DNA of 64,000 nucleotides from an uncultured Bacilli bacterium (GCA_934167485.1 CAKPKL010000004.1:62001-126000), one strand, 5' to 3'. Numbered from the stretch's first letter, positions 49,608 through 58,254 are shown. Notes: generated from the sequence alone by a model not told the origin. Program-made: numbers and translations.

Positions 49608-49761
49608 ATTTTAATTCGTATTTAGATACAGTTATTATTGGCCTTATACCGAAATGCTGAGTGGTCAATATAGAATTACCATCACCTAAATCACATATAT
49701 ACTCATCACCAAAATTAAATTCTCCATTAGGAATATTTCCAGTGGCTTTATTTTTATTCAT
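49606..49761 (-). pseudogene. 51-codon remnant of a prepilin-family gene (5' end joined to 3' end)
   Basis: The frame starts MNKNKATGN with the same leader codons and the same 5' flank as the neighbouring prepilin gene. It then jumps to an outer-domain end, GDGNSILTTQHFGIRPIITV then SKYELK, which matches the FGVRPVIS-type strand at the end of DUF6273 modules. The hydrophobic pilin helix and almost everything between are missing. It is best explained as an internal deletion or recombination scar. It is open and has a ribosome site, so a product is possible but could not be a pilin. Confidence 0.6.
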
Positions 49762-49794
49762 TTTTATTCCTACTTTCTTATTTTAACTACATTA

Positions 49795-49828
49795 ATTATA
49801 CTAAAAAAGAATTGATTAATCAATCCCT
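49795..49828 (-). repeat. Family boundary module: terminator and promoter of the prepilin remnant
   Basis: A stem GGATTGATT with AATCAATTC and a T run ending in AGTATAAT (minus-strand -10 at 49795-49800), followed by the family leader with AAGTAGG. The arrangement equals that at 44840, 51413 and 60606. It also ends the BspA-type prepilin gene. Confidence 0.7.
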
Positions 49829-51382
49829 TTATCCTATTGTTACTGTTGCCCCTGTAATACTTGCATCTGTAAGTCTTGCTTCTATAAATGTTTTTGCTGT
49901 TTCATCTTTTACTGTAATACTTGTTACTCCATTTCCTCCAAACATATAAGGATATTCTGTTACCTTAGTAAAATCTGCTTTATTCATATTTATTGTTTTT
50001 AAGTTTGTACATTGATTAAACATACGATCCATATTAACTACATTTGAAGTAATGAAATTACTTAGATTTAAATTCTCTAAATTTTTACATAATTGAAACA
50101 TATATTTCATATTTGTTACATTTGATGTATCAAAATTGCTTATGTTCAATTGTTCCAAACTTTGACATTGATTAAACATTGCTGACATGTCTGTTACTTT
50201 TAAAGTATTAAAACTATTTAAATTTATTGCTTTTAAATTTGTACAAGTTTGAAACATAGCTTGCATATTTGTTACATTACTTGTATTAAAATTACTTAAA
50301 TCTAAAGATTCTAATGATGAACATTGATTAAACATTCCTGACATATCTGTTACTTTTAAAGTATTAAAACTTTTAATATTTAAAACACTTAACCTTGTGC
50401 ATCCACTAAACATCCAATTCATATTTATTACATTATTTGTATTAAAATTACTTAAATCTAAAGTTTGTAAACTTGAACATCCTAAAAACATTCTTTGCAT
50501 ATTTATTACATTACTGGTATCAAATTTTTTAATATTTAATTCTTGTAGATTTGTACAGTACTGAAACATTCTACTCATATCAATTGCTTTTGAAGTATTA
50601 AAGTTATTTAAATCTAATTTATTAACACTTGTGCATTTAACAAACAAATTTGAAAAATCTGTTACATTTGATGTATCTAAATTACTTAAATCAATACTTG
50701 TTGCATTCGTATATAATACAAATAGATATTTAGAGTTTGGATTGGCCTTTACTCCTCCATCTTGTCCTATATATAATTCATATAATCCATTATTATCTTC
50801 ATCTTTATACCATGCCATTATACTTCTATTTTGATTCTCTGATACATCAAAACTTCCTATTACATCTACTGGCACTTCATTTGTTGATACTGTTATTATT
50901 CTTTCTACTTCTTTTCTTTTGATTGGTCCACCAAAAGCAGCTACATCATCTTTACTTGTTTCATCTACTACCATTAAATAATCTACTGGTACTATACAGT
51001 TCTCATCTTTACTTTGTGTTATTTTATTTGAATCATATGCTTTTACATAACACTTATTATTATATTTTAAAGCTAAAGCTACTTCTCCCTTTTTATTTAC
51101 ATATATTGTCCCATTATCTGGTTTTGTTCCTTTTATTTTATCTATTACTTTATCATATAAATTACCTGTTGATTCATTTGTTGTTGCATACATCTCTGCC
51201 ATATCTACTAGACTATTTATACTTTGGATATTAGATGACTCTTTACTATCCTCTATTATATCTAGTACTATTGGGGTAGCTATTAAAGCAATTATGGCGA
51301 GTATTACTATGACTGCTAAAAGCTCTATTAGGGTAAATCCCTTGCTATAAGATACCCCCCTCCCGGTGTTATTTTTATTCAT
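49829..51382 (-). CDS. Prepilin-headed protein with BspA/DUF285 leucine-rich repeats
   Basis: 517 residues. An extended leader MNKNNTGRGVSYSKG precedes the prepilin site and FTLIELLAVIVILAII, then PIVLDIIEDSKESS. Residues 40-220 form a pilin-like domain and a linker. From about 225 to 490 at least ten repeats of about 24 residues follow the DUF285/BspA pattern (DMSGMFNQCSSLESLDLSNF, NTSNVTNMQAMF). Bacteroides and Mycoplasma BspA-type repeats bind host matrix; here they would be carried on a pilus-like scaffold. The leader codes a G-rich tract of ten bases, GGGAGGGGGG, that is in frame. It follows sufS, where sufU/sufB would be expected. Confidence 0.88.
   Translation of the reverse strand: MNKNNTGRGVSYSKGFTLIELLAVIVILAIIALIATPIVLDIIEDSKESSNIQSINSLVDMAEMYATTNESTGNLYDKVIDKIKGTKPDNGTIYVNKKGEVALALKYNNKCYVKAYDSNKITQSKDENCIVPVDYLMVVDETSKDDVAAFGGPIKRKEVERIITVSTNEVPVDVIGSFDVSENQNRSIMAWYKDEDNNGLYELYIGQDGGVKANPNSKYLFVLYTNATSIDLSNLDTSNVTDFSNLFVKCTSVNKLDLNNFNTSKAIDMSRMFQYCTNLQELNIKKFDTSNVINMQRMFLGCSSLQTLDLSNFNTNNVINMNWMFSGCTRLSVLNIKSFNTLKVTDMSGMFNQCSSLESLDLSNFNTSNVTNMQAMFQTCTNLKAINLNSFNTLKVTDMSAMFNQCQSLEQLNISNFDTSNVTNMKYMFQLCKNLENLNLSNFITSNVVNMDRMFNQCTNLKTINMNKADFTKVTEYPYMFGGNGVTSITVKDETAKTFIEARLTDASITGATVTIG
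51355..51364 (-). repeat. Interrupted G tract in the leader of the BspA-type prepilin gene
   Basis: On the coding strand the leader contains GGGAGGGGGG, the counterpart of the pure G10 run at 60544-60553. The A interruption should reduce slippage. This copy is in frame. Confidence 0.75.
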
Positions 51383-51412
51383 TTTTATACCTACTTTCTT
51401 ATTTTAACTATA

Positions 51413-51456
51413 TAAATTATACTAAAAAAATATAGATTAATCAATAACCTATATTT
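51413..51456 (-). repeat. 44-base exact repeat: sufS terminator plus prepilin promoter
   Basis: Identical to 44840-44883. It ends sufS (stem ATATAG with CTATAT, T run) and carries the -10 TATAAT (51416-51421) of the prepilin gene that follows. Confidence 0.85.
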
Positions 51457-52649
51457 TATATTAATTCATTGTTAATGTTAGGATTGCTTAATACTTCTAC
51501 AAGTTTATCTATTTCTTCCTTAGTATTATAAAAATAAAGACTTACTCTACAAGTATTTTTAATTCCAATTTCTTCTTTCAATATCTTAGCACAGTGATTA
51601 CCAGCTCTTATACAAATATTATATTTATTTAAATATATAGCAACATCTTGTGGAAAAATATCTTTCATATTAAATGTTATTATAGAACTTTCACTATTTT
51701 CATTATATATCATAATATTTGGTACTTTTTTCATTTGCTCTATAGCATATTTTCTTAAATCCTTCTCATATGCTTCTATATTTTTCATCCCTATATTAAG
51801 TAAATATTTTATAACACTTCCAAATCCTATAACCCCTGCTATATTTGGTGTGCCAGCCTCTAGTTTATGTGGCATATTATTATAGACTCTATCACCATTG
51901 TATTCAAAAGAAGAATTCATTCCACCACCTACTATTATAGGTTTAATATCATTTAGAAAATCTTCTTTTACATATATTACTCCAACTCCTGTTGGTCCAC
52001 ACATTTTATGTGCAGAAAATACTAAAAAATCCATATCAAGTTCTTGTACGTCTATTTTAATATGAGGAATTGATTGAGCTCCATCTATTAATACTTTTAT
52101 ATTATTTTGATGAGCATACTGAATTATTTCTTTGATAGGTCGAATGTCACCTACTACATTTGTTATATGCGCTAAACTTATAACTTTTGTATTAGGCGTT
52201 ACTGCTTTTTTTACATTATCTAAAGTTACCTTTAATTCTTCATTTAAATCTATATAATCTACTTTTATACCTATTTCATCTTTAAGTTCAAACCATGGAA
52301 GTATATTTGAAGCATGTTCTGCTTTAGTAATTAATACTTCATCACCATTATTTAAATAATTTTTGAAATATCCAAAAATTATTTTATTTAATGAGTCAGT
52401 AGCATTATTAGTAAAAACTATTTGATCAGCACTTTTAGCATTTATAAGTTCTTTAACAAGTTTTCTTGTATTTTCATACATAGTATCTGTCTTTATACTT
52501 ATATCATAGTCTCCTCTATGTGCATTAGAACTATAATTGTTATAGTAATCACTTATACTTTCACTTAATATATATGGCTTTAAAGTTGTAGCACCATTAT
52601 CAAAATATATTAAATCACTATTAAGTAATTTAAAATCTTCTCGATTCAT
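51456..52649 (-). CDS. sufS: Cysteine desulfurase SufS
   Basis: PLP enzyme that takes sulfur from cysteine for Fe-S cluster assembly. 397 residues. PLP lysine in FSAHKMCGPTGVGVIYV, the substrate arginine region and the active-site cysteine in IRAGNHCAKI match SufS (class II desulfurase). It lies four bases after sufD. The usual next genes, sufU and sufB, are missing, and a prepilin cassette stands in their place. Confidence 0.95.
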   Translation of the reverse strand: MNREDFKLLNSDLIYFDNGATTLKPYILSESISDYYNNYSSNAHRGDYDISIKTDTMYENTRKLVKELINAKSADQIVFTNNATDSLNKIIFGYFKNYLNNGDEVLITKAEHASNILPWFELKDEIGIKVDYIDLNEELKVTLDNVKKAVTPNTKVISLAHITNVVGDIRPIKEIIQYAHQNNIKVLIDGAQSIPHIKIDVQELDMDFLVFSAHKMCGPTGVGVIYVKEDFLNDIKPIIVGGGMNSSFEYNGDRVYNNMPHKLEAGTPNIAGVIGFGSVIKYLLNIGMKNIEAYEKDLRKYAIEQMKKVPNIMIYNENSESSIITFNMKDIFPQDVAIYLNKYNICIRAGNHCAKILKEEIGIKNTCRVSLYFYNTKEEIDKLVEVLSNPNINNELI

Positions 52650-52652
52650 AAA

Positions 52653-53453
52653 TCACCTCCAATACTTATTAATATTATTTATAATACTCTTTAATATTTT
52701 TTTATTAGATATATCACTAACTAAAAAACCTGTAATTAGTAGTTTAATAGCATTATCATAATCTATACCTCTACTTTGAATATAAAACATTTCTTCATCA
52801 CTAAATTTTCCTATTAATGCAGAATGTGATGCTTCTACATCATTGCAATCTATATATAGATTAGGTAATATTTCACATTTATTATTTGTTAAATTTATAA
52901 TTCTATTATTTTGATTTACTATGCATCCTGTTATATTTTTTGGTACAAATGAAGATACTTGATAAATTATATTACCATCTTTTGTACAAACACCATTATT
53001 TTTAATATTACTAATAGTATTCTTACATTTATGGAATATATGATAATCATAAGTTTCTTTGCTATTACTTATAGTCTTAAAATTATAATTTATAGTTGCT
53101 TTCTCTCCTTTTAATTCAGCAATTATCATTTCTTTTATACTATCTACATTTTGAAATTTAAATATATTACAAATGCTATTCTCATTTAAATTATATTTAT
53201 ATTGTATTTTTCCTCCAACACCATAAGCCATTATATTTAAATTAAAAGTTACATTATCTTCTATTTTAATATTAAAATTAAGTTTACTTTCATCTTTTAA
53301 ATTAATATCTAAATCTAAGGTACTATCGGATACTACATCTATTTTAATTTCGTTGATTGCAAACAAACATTCTTTTTCAAAATATTCAATCTTTATACTA
53401 CTATTTACGTTTGCACTCTCTAAACTATCATTAACCAATTTTATTTTATTCAT
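52653..53453 (-). CDS. sufD: SufD-like Fe-S assembly scaffold subunit
   Basis: A 266-residue beta-helix protein of the SufB/SufD family. NLNIMAYGVGGKIQYKYNLN and the C-terminal DVEASHSALIGKFSDEEMFYIQSRG, followed by AIKLLITGFL, are family marks. It is shorter than usual SufD (about 420 residues) and lacks most of the N-terminal helical domain. Between sufC and sufS, so it is SufD by position. The start overlaps sufC by eight bases. Confidence 0.85.
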   Translation of the reverse strand: MNKIKLVNDSLESANVNSSIKIEYFEKECLFAINEIKIDVVSDSTLDLDINLKDESKLNFNIKIEDNVTFNLNIMAYGVGGKIQYKYNLNENSICNIFKFQNVDSIKEMIIAELKGEKATINYNFKTISNSKETYDYHIFHKCKNTISNIKNNGVCTKDGNIIYQVSSFVPKNITGCIVNQNNRIINLTNNKCEILPNLYIDCNDVEASHSALIGKFSDEEMFYIQSRGIDYDNAIKLLITGFLVSDISNKKILKSIINNINKYWR

Positions 53454-54237
53454 TTTTTAATTTTTCCTTTATAGCACATACACCAATAGAATTAATTTTT
53501 TTAACATTTATATTTTTAAATCCTTCTTTTTCTATTTTTTCTACTAAAGAAGCATCCCCAGATTCAACTATTTTTCCTTCACTTATTATATGTACAAAAT
53601 TAGGTTTTATGTAGTCAAGTAGCCTTTCATAATGAGTAATTAATAATATTGCTGGATTATATTCTTTATAATATTTCATAACAGATTCACCAACAATTTT
53701 AAGGCTATCTACATCAAGACCTGAATCAATTTCATCAAGCATTATGAATGATGGCTTTAATATATACATTTGAAGAATTTCATTTTTCTTTCTTTCTCCA
53801 CCACTAAATCCTTGATTAATACCTCTATGAATCATGTCTTTATCCATTTTTAACATATCTACAGTATTCTCAATATTATTTATAAAATCAAATAATTTAA
53901 AATTTTCTTTTTCTCTTATACTAAGCGCACTACGAAGAAAATCTGCATTTGTAACACCTTCTATTTCCATAGGTAGTTGCATTCCTAGAAATATACCTAA
54001 GCGTGCTCTTTCATCTACACTTAAATCATTTAATAATGCATCATTATAATAAATAGTACCACTTTCTATTTTATAATTTGGATCGCCCATTATAACTTTA
54101 GTTAAAGTACTTTTTCCAATACCATTAGGACCCATTAAAACATGTATTTCACCACTATTTATAATTAAATTAAAATCTTTTAAAATTATTTTACCCTCTA
54201 CTGATACTGTTAAATCATTTATTTTTAATGTATTCAT
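53446..54237 (-). CDS. sufC: Fe-S cluster assembly ATPase SufC
   Basis: ABC-type ATPase of the SUF machinery. 263 residues. Walker A MGPNGIGKSTLT (about residues 35-46), signature FSGGERKKNEILQM and Walker B FIMLDEIDSGLD are characteristic of SufC. It is first in sufC-sufD-sufS. A minus-strand -10 TATAAT lies about 20 bases upstream, after the divergent hit gene region. Confidence 0.95.
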   Translation of the reverse strand: MNTLKINDLTVSVEGKIILKDFNLIINSGEIHVLMGPNGIGKSTLTKVIMGDPNYKIESGTIYYNDALLNDLSVDERARLGIFLGMQLPMEIEGVTNADFLRSALSIREKENFKLFDFINNIENTVDMLKMDKDMIHRGINQGFSGGERKKNEILQMYILKPSFIMLDEIDSGLDVDSLKIVGESVMKYYKEYNPAILLITHYERLLDYIKPNFVHIISEGKIVESGDASLVEKIEKEGFKNINVKKINSIGVCAIKEKLKNE

Positions 54238-54255
54238 AGTCTCATCTCCTAAATC

Positions 54256-54261
54256 ATTATA
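54256..54261 (-). promoter_or_regulatory. -10 element of the suf operon
   Basis: TATAAT on the minus strand preceded by a long T-run (AG between). It has the same T-run-AG-TATAAT shape as the prepilin promoters. No clear -35. Confidence 0.45.
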
Positions 54262-54357
54262 CTAAAAAAACACTAAAAAATAAAGAATTATAAATATTTT
54301 TGTATATTTTTTTTTAAGTTTTTCATAATAAACATGAATATTCGCAGTATTCACACC

Positions 54358-54385
54358 AAAAAGAGTTAATACTCTTTTTATTTTT
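54358..54385 (+). terminator. Hairpin with T runs on both sides in the sufC-hit divergent region
   Basis: Stem AAAAAGAGT with ACTCTTTTT (four-base loop). It has no gene to terminate on the plus strand. On the plus strand a tiny frame (MNIRSIHTKKS) ends inside its first arm, so it might be an attenuator leader. An extended -10 TGATACAAT (54395-54403) for hit follows. Confidence 0.45.
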
Positions 54386-54421
54386 TATAAAATTTGATAC
54401 AATTATATAGGAGATGATGTT

Positions 54422-54820
54422 ATGGATTGTTTATTTTGTAAAATAGCAAATGGAGAAATTCCAAGTTATAAAATTTATGAAGATGATATAGTTTTAGCTT
54501 TCTTAGATATTAACCCAGATAGTGATGGACATACTTTGATAATACCTAAAAAACATTTTAAAGATTTAGATGATATTGATGATGAAACGCTTAATCATGT
54601 AAATAAAATAGCAAAAAAATTAAAAAAATTACTAGAAGAAAAACTTAATTGTGATGGTATGTCTTTGTTGCAAAATAATGGCACAGTACAAGAAGTTAAA
54701 CACTATCACTTACATCTAAAACCTTATTATAATGAAAAAAAATCTATAGAAATGATTAAAAATTCTAAATACATTAATGAAAACATAGAAGAAATATATA
54801 ATAAAATAAAAGAGAATTAA
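54422..54820 (+). CDS. hit: HIT-family nucleotide-binding protein
   Basis: A 132-residue histidine-triad protein. CLFCKIANGEIPSYKIYED and LAFLDINPDSDGHTLIIPK at the start are typical of bacterial HinT/Hit. The triad appears as VKHYHLHLKP. The family hydrolyses AMP-linked or dinucleoside compounds; in the cell a general nucleotide-hydrolase role is assumed. The start follows AGGAGATGAT. Convergent with the NDK fusion gene. Confidence 0.92.
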   Translation: MDCLFCKIANGEIPSYKIYEDDIVLAFLDINPDSDGHTLIIPKKHFKDLDDIDDETLNHVNKIAKKLKKLLEEKLNCDGMSLLQNNGTVQEVKHYHLHLKPYYNEKKSIEMIKNSKYINENIEEIYNKIKEN

Positions 54821-54837
54821 TTTTCTCTTTTATTTTG
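54809..54837 (+). terminator. Terminator between the convergent hit and ndk genes
   Basis: Stem AAAAGAGAA with TTCTCTTTT (six-base loop); T on both sides, covering both stop codons. Confidence 0.8.
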
Positions 54838-55605
54838 TTTAACTTTTTGATTAAAGAATCTATTTATCTCTATTTGTGCATTTTCATCACTATCTGAGCC
54901 ATGTATTGCATTGTACATATTATCAGTACCAAATTTACCTCTAATTGTATCAGGAAGTGCTTTTCTACTATCTGTAGGTCCCATTAAATTTCTTAATTTA
55001 GAAACAGCATTTTCCCCTTCTAGAATCATAATAACTACAGAATCACTCATCATAAATTCCTTTAATTTAGGATAAAATGGTCTATCTAACAAATGTGAAT
55101 AATGTTCATCGACTAATTCTTCACTTAATTTTTCTATTTTATATTTTTTTATTCGTAAATCTTTCTTATAAAACATTTCAATTATTTTATCAATATTCTT
55201 AATTCCATCCGGTTTTATGATTGCTAAAGTTTCAGTACTATTGTAAATATTTTTTTCATAGGCACGTTTTAAATATCTATAAGCTTCTTCTATTGTAATT
55301 TCATTTTGATTACAAGATACATCAAATTGTTTTAAATAATCTAAAAATTTAATTTCTTTATGATTACTTGGTATTATTAATTCACCATAATCAGCATTTA
55401 ATCTATCATTTACATTATCCCATTCTTTAATTTTATTATTTGTTAAAGCGTCATAATAATTACTATCTTCTTTAATATATAATTTGTTATCAATATTATC
55501 AACTTTTATTAATAATGCATTTTCCCATCCAGGGAATGAACTATTAACTTTATAAAAATGTCCTACTTCGCCAATATATAATTTTTCTAATTCATACTTT
55601 TTCAT
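54817..55605 (-). CDS. ndk: Nucleoside diphosphate kinase with extra N-terminal domain
   Basis: 262 residues, roughly twice the usual NDK length. Residues about 124-252 are a full NDK domain: TLAIIKPDGI (KPDG 131-134), SKLRNLMGPTDSRKA, LPDTIRGKFGTDN and NAIHGSDS with the phosphorylated histidine at 235. Residues 1-120 are an unidentified mixed alpha/beta domain (GEVGHFYKVNSSFPGWENAL, LLIKVDNIDNKLYIK). The kinase balances NTP pools; the extra domain could bring a binding or regulatory function. A TGGTATTAT extended -10 precedes the AGGTGGAATATG start. Confidence 0.88.
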   Translation of the reverse strand: MKKYELEKLYIGEVGHFYKVNSSFPGWENALLIKVDNIDNKLYIKEDSNYYDALTNNKIKEWDNVNDRLNADYGELIIPSNHKEIKFLDYLKQFDVSCNQNEITIEEAYRYLKRAYEKNIYNSTETLAIIKPDGIKNIDKIIEMFYKKDLRIKKYKIEKLSEELVDEHYSHLLDRPFYPKLKEFMMSDSVVIMILEGENAVSKLRNLMGPTDSRKALPDTIRGKFGTDNMYNAIHGSDSDENAQIEINRFFNQKVKQNKREN

Positions 55606-55640
55606 ATTCCACCTCGTTTTAATATAATACCATTAAGATA

Positions 55641-55669
55641 CTAAAAAAGCAACTATTTAATAGCTGCTT
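55641..55669 (-). terminator. Terminator of pnp
   Basis: Stem AAGCAGCTA with TAGTTGCTT (five-base loop, one G-T pair), then six T on the minus strand. Confidence 0.8.
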
Positions 55670-57782
55670 TTCTTGAAAAATTAAGTCTTCCACGTTTATC
55701 ATAGCCTAAACACTTAACTATAATTTCGTCTCCTTCTTTTACTATATCACTAACATGTTCAACTCTCTCAGTATCAAGTTCTGAAATATGTACCATTCCT
55801 TCACATCCTGGCCAAATTTCTACAAAGCATCCTGCTTCAATTATTTTAACAACCTTAGCATTATATATTTTACCTTCTTCTGGAGTTCTTACTATATCTT
55901 TAATCATATTAGCTGTTTTTTCTATTATTTCCTTATCAGTATGATAAATAACAACTCTACCATCATCTTCTAAATCTACTTTAACAGCATTAACATCATT
56001 TACTGCATTTACACCAGAAGCTTCAAGTATAATCTTAGTAATTGTCTCTCCACCTTTACCTATAACTTCTTTAATTTTATTAGGGTCTATCATAAATGTT
56101 TCAGTCTTTGGAGCGTATTTACTAACTTCCTTACGTGGTTCTGGTATTTGAGTAGTTATTTTGTCTAAGATTTCCATACGAGCAACTTTTGCTTGCGCTA
56201 AAGCATTTTTTAATATTTCTTTAGTTATACCCTTAATTTTAATATCCATTTGAAGTGCACATATACCATTTTTAGTACCTGCAACTTTAAAATCCATGTC
56301 TCCTAGATGGTCTTCCATACCTTGAATATCAGTTAATATTGTATAATCATCCCCATATGTAATTAATCCCATAGCAATTCCAGCAACAGGAGCTTTAATA
56401 GGAACACCAGCAGCCATTAAACTCATACATCCAGCACATATACTTGCTTGAGAAGATGAACCATTTGATTCAAGTATTTCTGATACAACACGAATTGTGT
56501 AAGGGAATTCTTCTTCACTAGGTATTACTTGAGCAAGAGCACGTTCACCAAGGGCTCCATGTCCTATCTCACGTCTTCCAGGAGCTCCATATCTACCAGT
56601 TTCTCCAACTGAAAATTGTGGGAAATTATAATGTAACATAAATCTTTTTTCAGTTTCTAAATCAAGTCCATCTAGTATTTGATGTTCTCCAAGAGCACCT
56701 AGAGTAGTTACACTTAAACTTTGAGTTTCACCACGAGTGAATAGTGCTGAACCATGTGTTCTTGGAAGTAAATCTATATCAGTTGATATCGGTCTAATTT
56801 CAGTCATAGCTCGTCCATCAGCACGCATACCTTCTTTAACAACTATAGATCTAAATAAATTATATTCTACCTCTCCAAATACAAGTTTAACACTTGTTAA
56901 AAGTTTATTTAATTCTTCTGGATCTAAGTCTTTATTTTCTTCTTCATACTTAGAAACTATTTCTTCTTTTAATGAATCAATAGCATTATATTTAGTTAAT
57001 TTATCTTTAATACGAAGTGCTTCATCTAATCTCTTAGTACAATACTCCATTACATAATTTCTTACATCATCACTTATAGGTAATACTTCGTATTCCATTT
57101 TTTCTTCGCCAACTTCTGAAATTATTTCATTTTCAAAAGCACATAATTCTTTGATTGCTTCATGTCCAAACATTAAAGCCTCTAACATGTCATCTTCAGA
57201 TACTTCTTTAGAACCTGCTTCAACCATATTAATCGCATCACTAGTACCTGCTACAGTAAGTTCTATATCAGTAAGTTCAGTTTCTTCAACAGTTGGATTT
57301 ATAACAAATTCACCATTTACCCTACCAACTTTAACACCTGCTATAGGTCCATCAAATGGAATTTTTGATATACTTGTACATAATGAAGACCCAAACATAG
57401 CGGCAAGTTCTGGAGAATTATCAGGATCTACTGATAATACTGTATTTACTATTTGAACTTCATTTTTAAAATCTTCTGGGAACATTGGACGCATTGGTCT
57501 ATCAATCATACGAGCTGCAAGAGTTGCTGCATCTGTAGGACGTCCCTCTCTTTTTATAAATCCTCCAGGTATTTTACCTACAGAATATAATTTTTCTTGG
57601 TATAAAACCATTAATGGAAAAAAATCAGATAATACATTAGCATTCTTACTAACAACAACAGTTGACAATACCACTGTATCACCATATCTAACTAAACAAG
57701 AACCACTAGCTTGTTTAGCAAGTTCTCCAATCTCTACAACTAATTTTCTTCCTCTAAAATCTAATTCGAATACTTTCTTCAT
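55653..57782 (-). CDS. pnp: Polynucleotide phosphorylase
   Basis: 3'-5' phosphorolytic exoribonuclease of RNA decay. 709 residues with two RNase PH domains (GSCLVRYGDTVVLSTVV at the start; ALFTRGETQSLSVTTLG in the second), then KH (MIDPNKIKEVIGKGGETITK) and S1 (GKIYNAKVVKIIEAGCFVEI). The end, LNFSRKAAIK, follows the S1 domain directly, so the C-terminal tail is minimal. Third in rpsO-unknown-pnp, a variation on the universal rpsO-pnp pair. Confidence 0.97.
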   Translation of the reverse strand: MKKVFELDFRGRKLVVEIGELAKQASGSCLVRYGDTVVLSTVVVSKNANVLSDFFPLMVLYQEKLYSVGKIPGGFIKREGRPTDAATLAARMIDRPMRPMFPEDFKNEVQIVNTVLSVDPDNSPELAAMFGSSLCTSISKIPFDGPIAGVKVGRVNGEFVINPTVEETELTDIELTVAGTSDAINMVEAGSKEVSEDDMLEALMFGHEAIKELCAFENEIISEVGEEKMEYEVLPISDDVRNYVMEYCTKRLDEALRIKDKLTKYNAIDSLKEEIVSKYEEENKDLDPEELNKLLTSVKLVFGEVEYNLFRSIVVKEGMRADGRAMTEIRPISTDIDLLPRTHGSALFTRGETQSLSVTTLGALGEHQILDGLDLETEKRFMLHYNFPQFSVGETGRYGAPGRREIGHGALGERALAQVIPSEEEFPYTIRVVSEILESNGSSSQASICAGCMSLMAAGVPIKAPVAGIAMGLITYGDDYTILTDIQGMEDHLGDMDFKVAGTKNGICALQMDIKIKGITKEILKNALAQAKVARMEILDKITTQIPEPRKEVSKYAPKTETFMIDPNKIKEVIGKGGETITKIILEASGVNAVNDVNAVKVDLEDDGRVVIYHTDKEIIEKTANMIKDIVRTPEEGKIYNAKVVKIIEAGCFVEIWPGCEGMVHISELDTERVEHVSDIVKEGDEIIVKCLGYDKRGRLNFSRKAAIK

Positions 57783-57785
57783 ATC

Positions 57786-58244
57786 TTACTCCTCCTCATT
57801 ATATAAAATTTTAGAATTCTTTAATCTCAAAACTTTTTCTTTGCCATTTGCTTTATTAATAATATATTTCTGGTCTTCATCTAACTCTTTTTCATTTAAA
57901 TTAATAATACATTCCCTACAAATTTTAAAAAATTCAGATTGTCTAATTTTATTATTTTTTGATTTAATAATATAACTAAGTGGAACAAATCTTGTCTTAG
58001 AATCTATATAAAGTGTATTAACTTCATCTATATATTCAGCACCTAAATAATACTTTTCTTTTGTTAGAGCATCAACTACACACTTTCTATATAAACCACC
58101 TTCTACATCCTTTGCTTTCAAATTTACAATAGCATATTTTTCAAATTCAAAATAAAAAGTTTGACGCCCCATATCATTCGGTTTTATTGAAGTGCACCTT
58201 CTAATACCAGCAATAGCATACTCATCTATATTTACTCTCATCAT
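57786..58244 (-). CDS. Unknown protein between rpsO and pnp
   Basis: 152 residues with no signal or membrane segment. The N-terminal half is beta-rich (GRQTFYFEFEKYAIVNLKAK); the second half is charged and helical, with three cysteines. I do not recognise it. The AGGGGG site fits ATG 58244 or ATG 58241. It begins shortly after the rpsO terminator and runs 3 bases up to pnp, so it is likely co-transcribed with pnp. Confidence 0.65.
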   Translation of the reverse strand: MMRVNIDEYAIAGIRRCTSIKPNDMGRQTFYFEFEKYAIVNLKAKDVEGGLYRKCVVDALTKEKYYLGAEYIDEVNTLYIDSKTRFVPLSYIIKSKNNKIRQSEFFKICRECIINLNEKELDEDQKYIINKANGKEKVLRLKNSKILYNEEE

Positions 58245-58254
58245 ATATCCCCCT

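Noticed and set aside
49829..51382. Long plus-strand frames opposite the DUF285 repeats and other minus-strand genes
   Set aside because: They are antisense shadows made of Leu/Phe/Ile/Tyr, lack ribosome sites and overlap well-identified genes.
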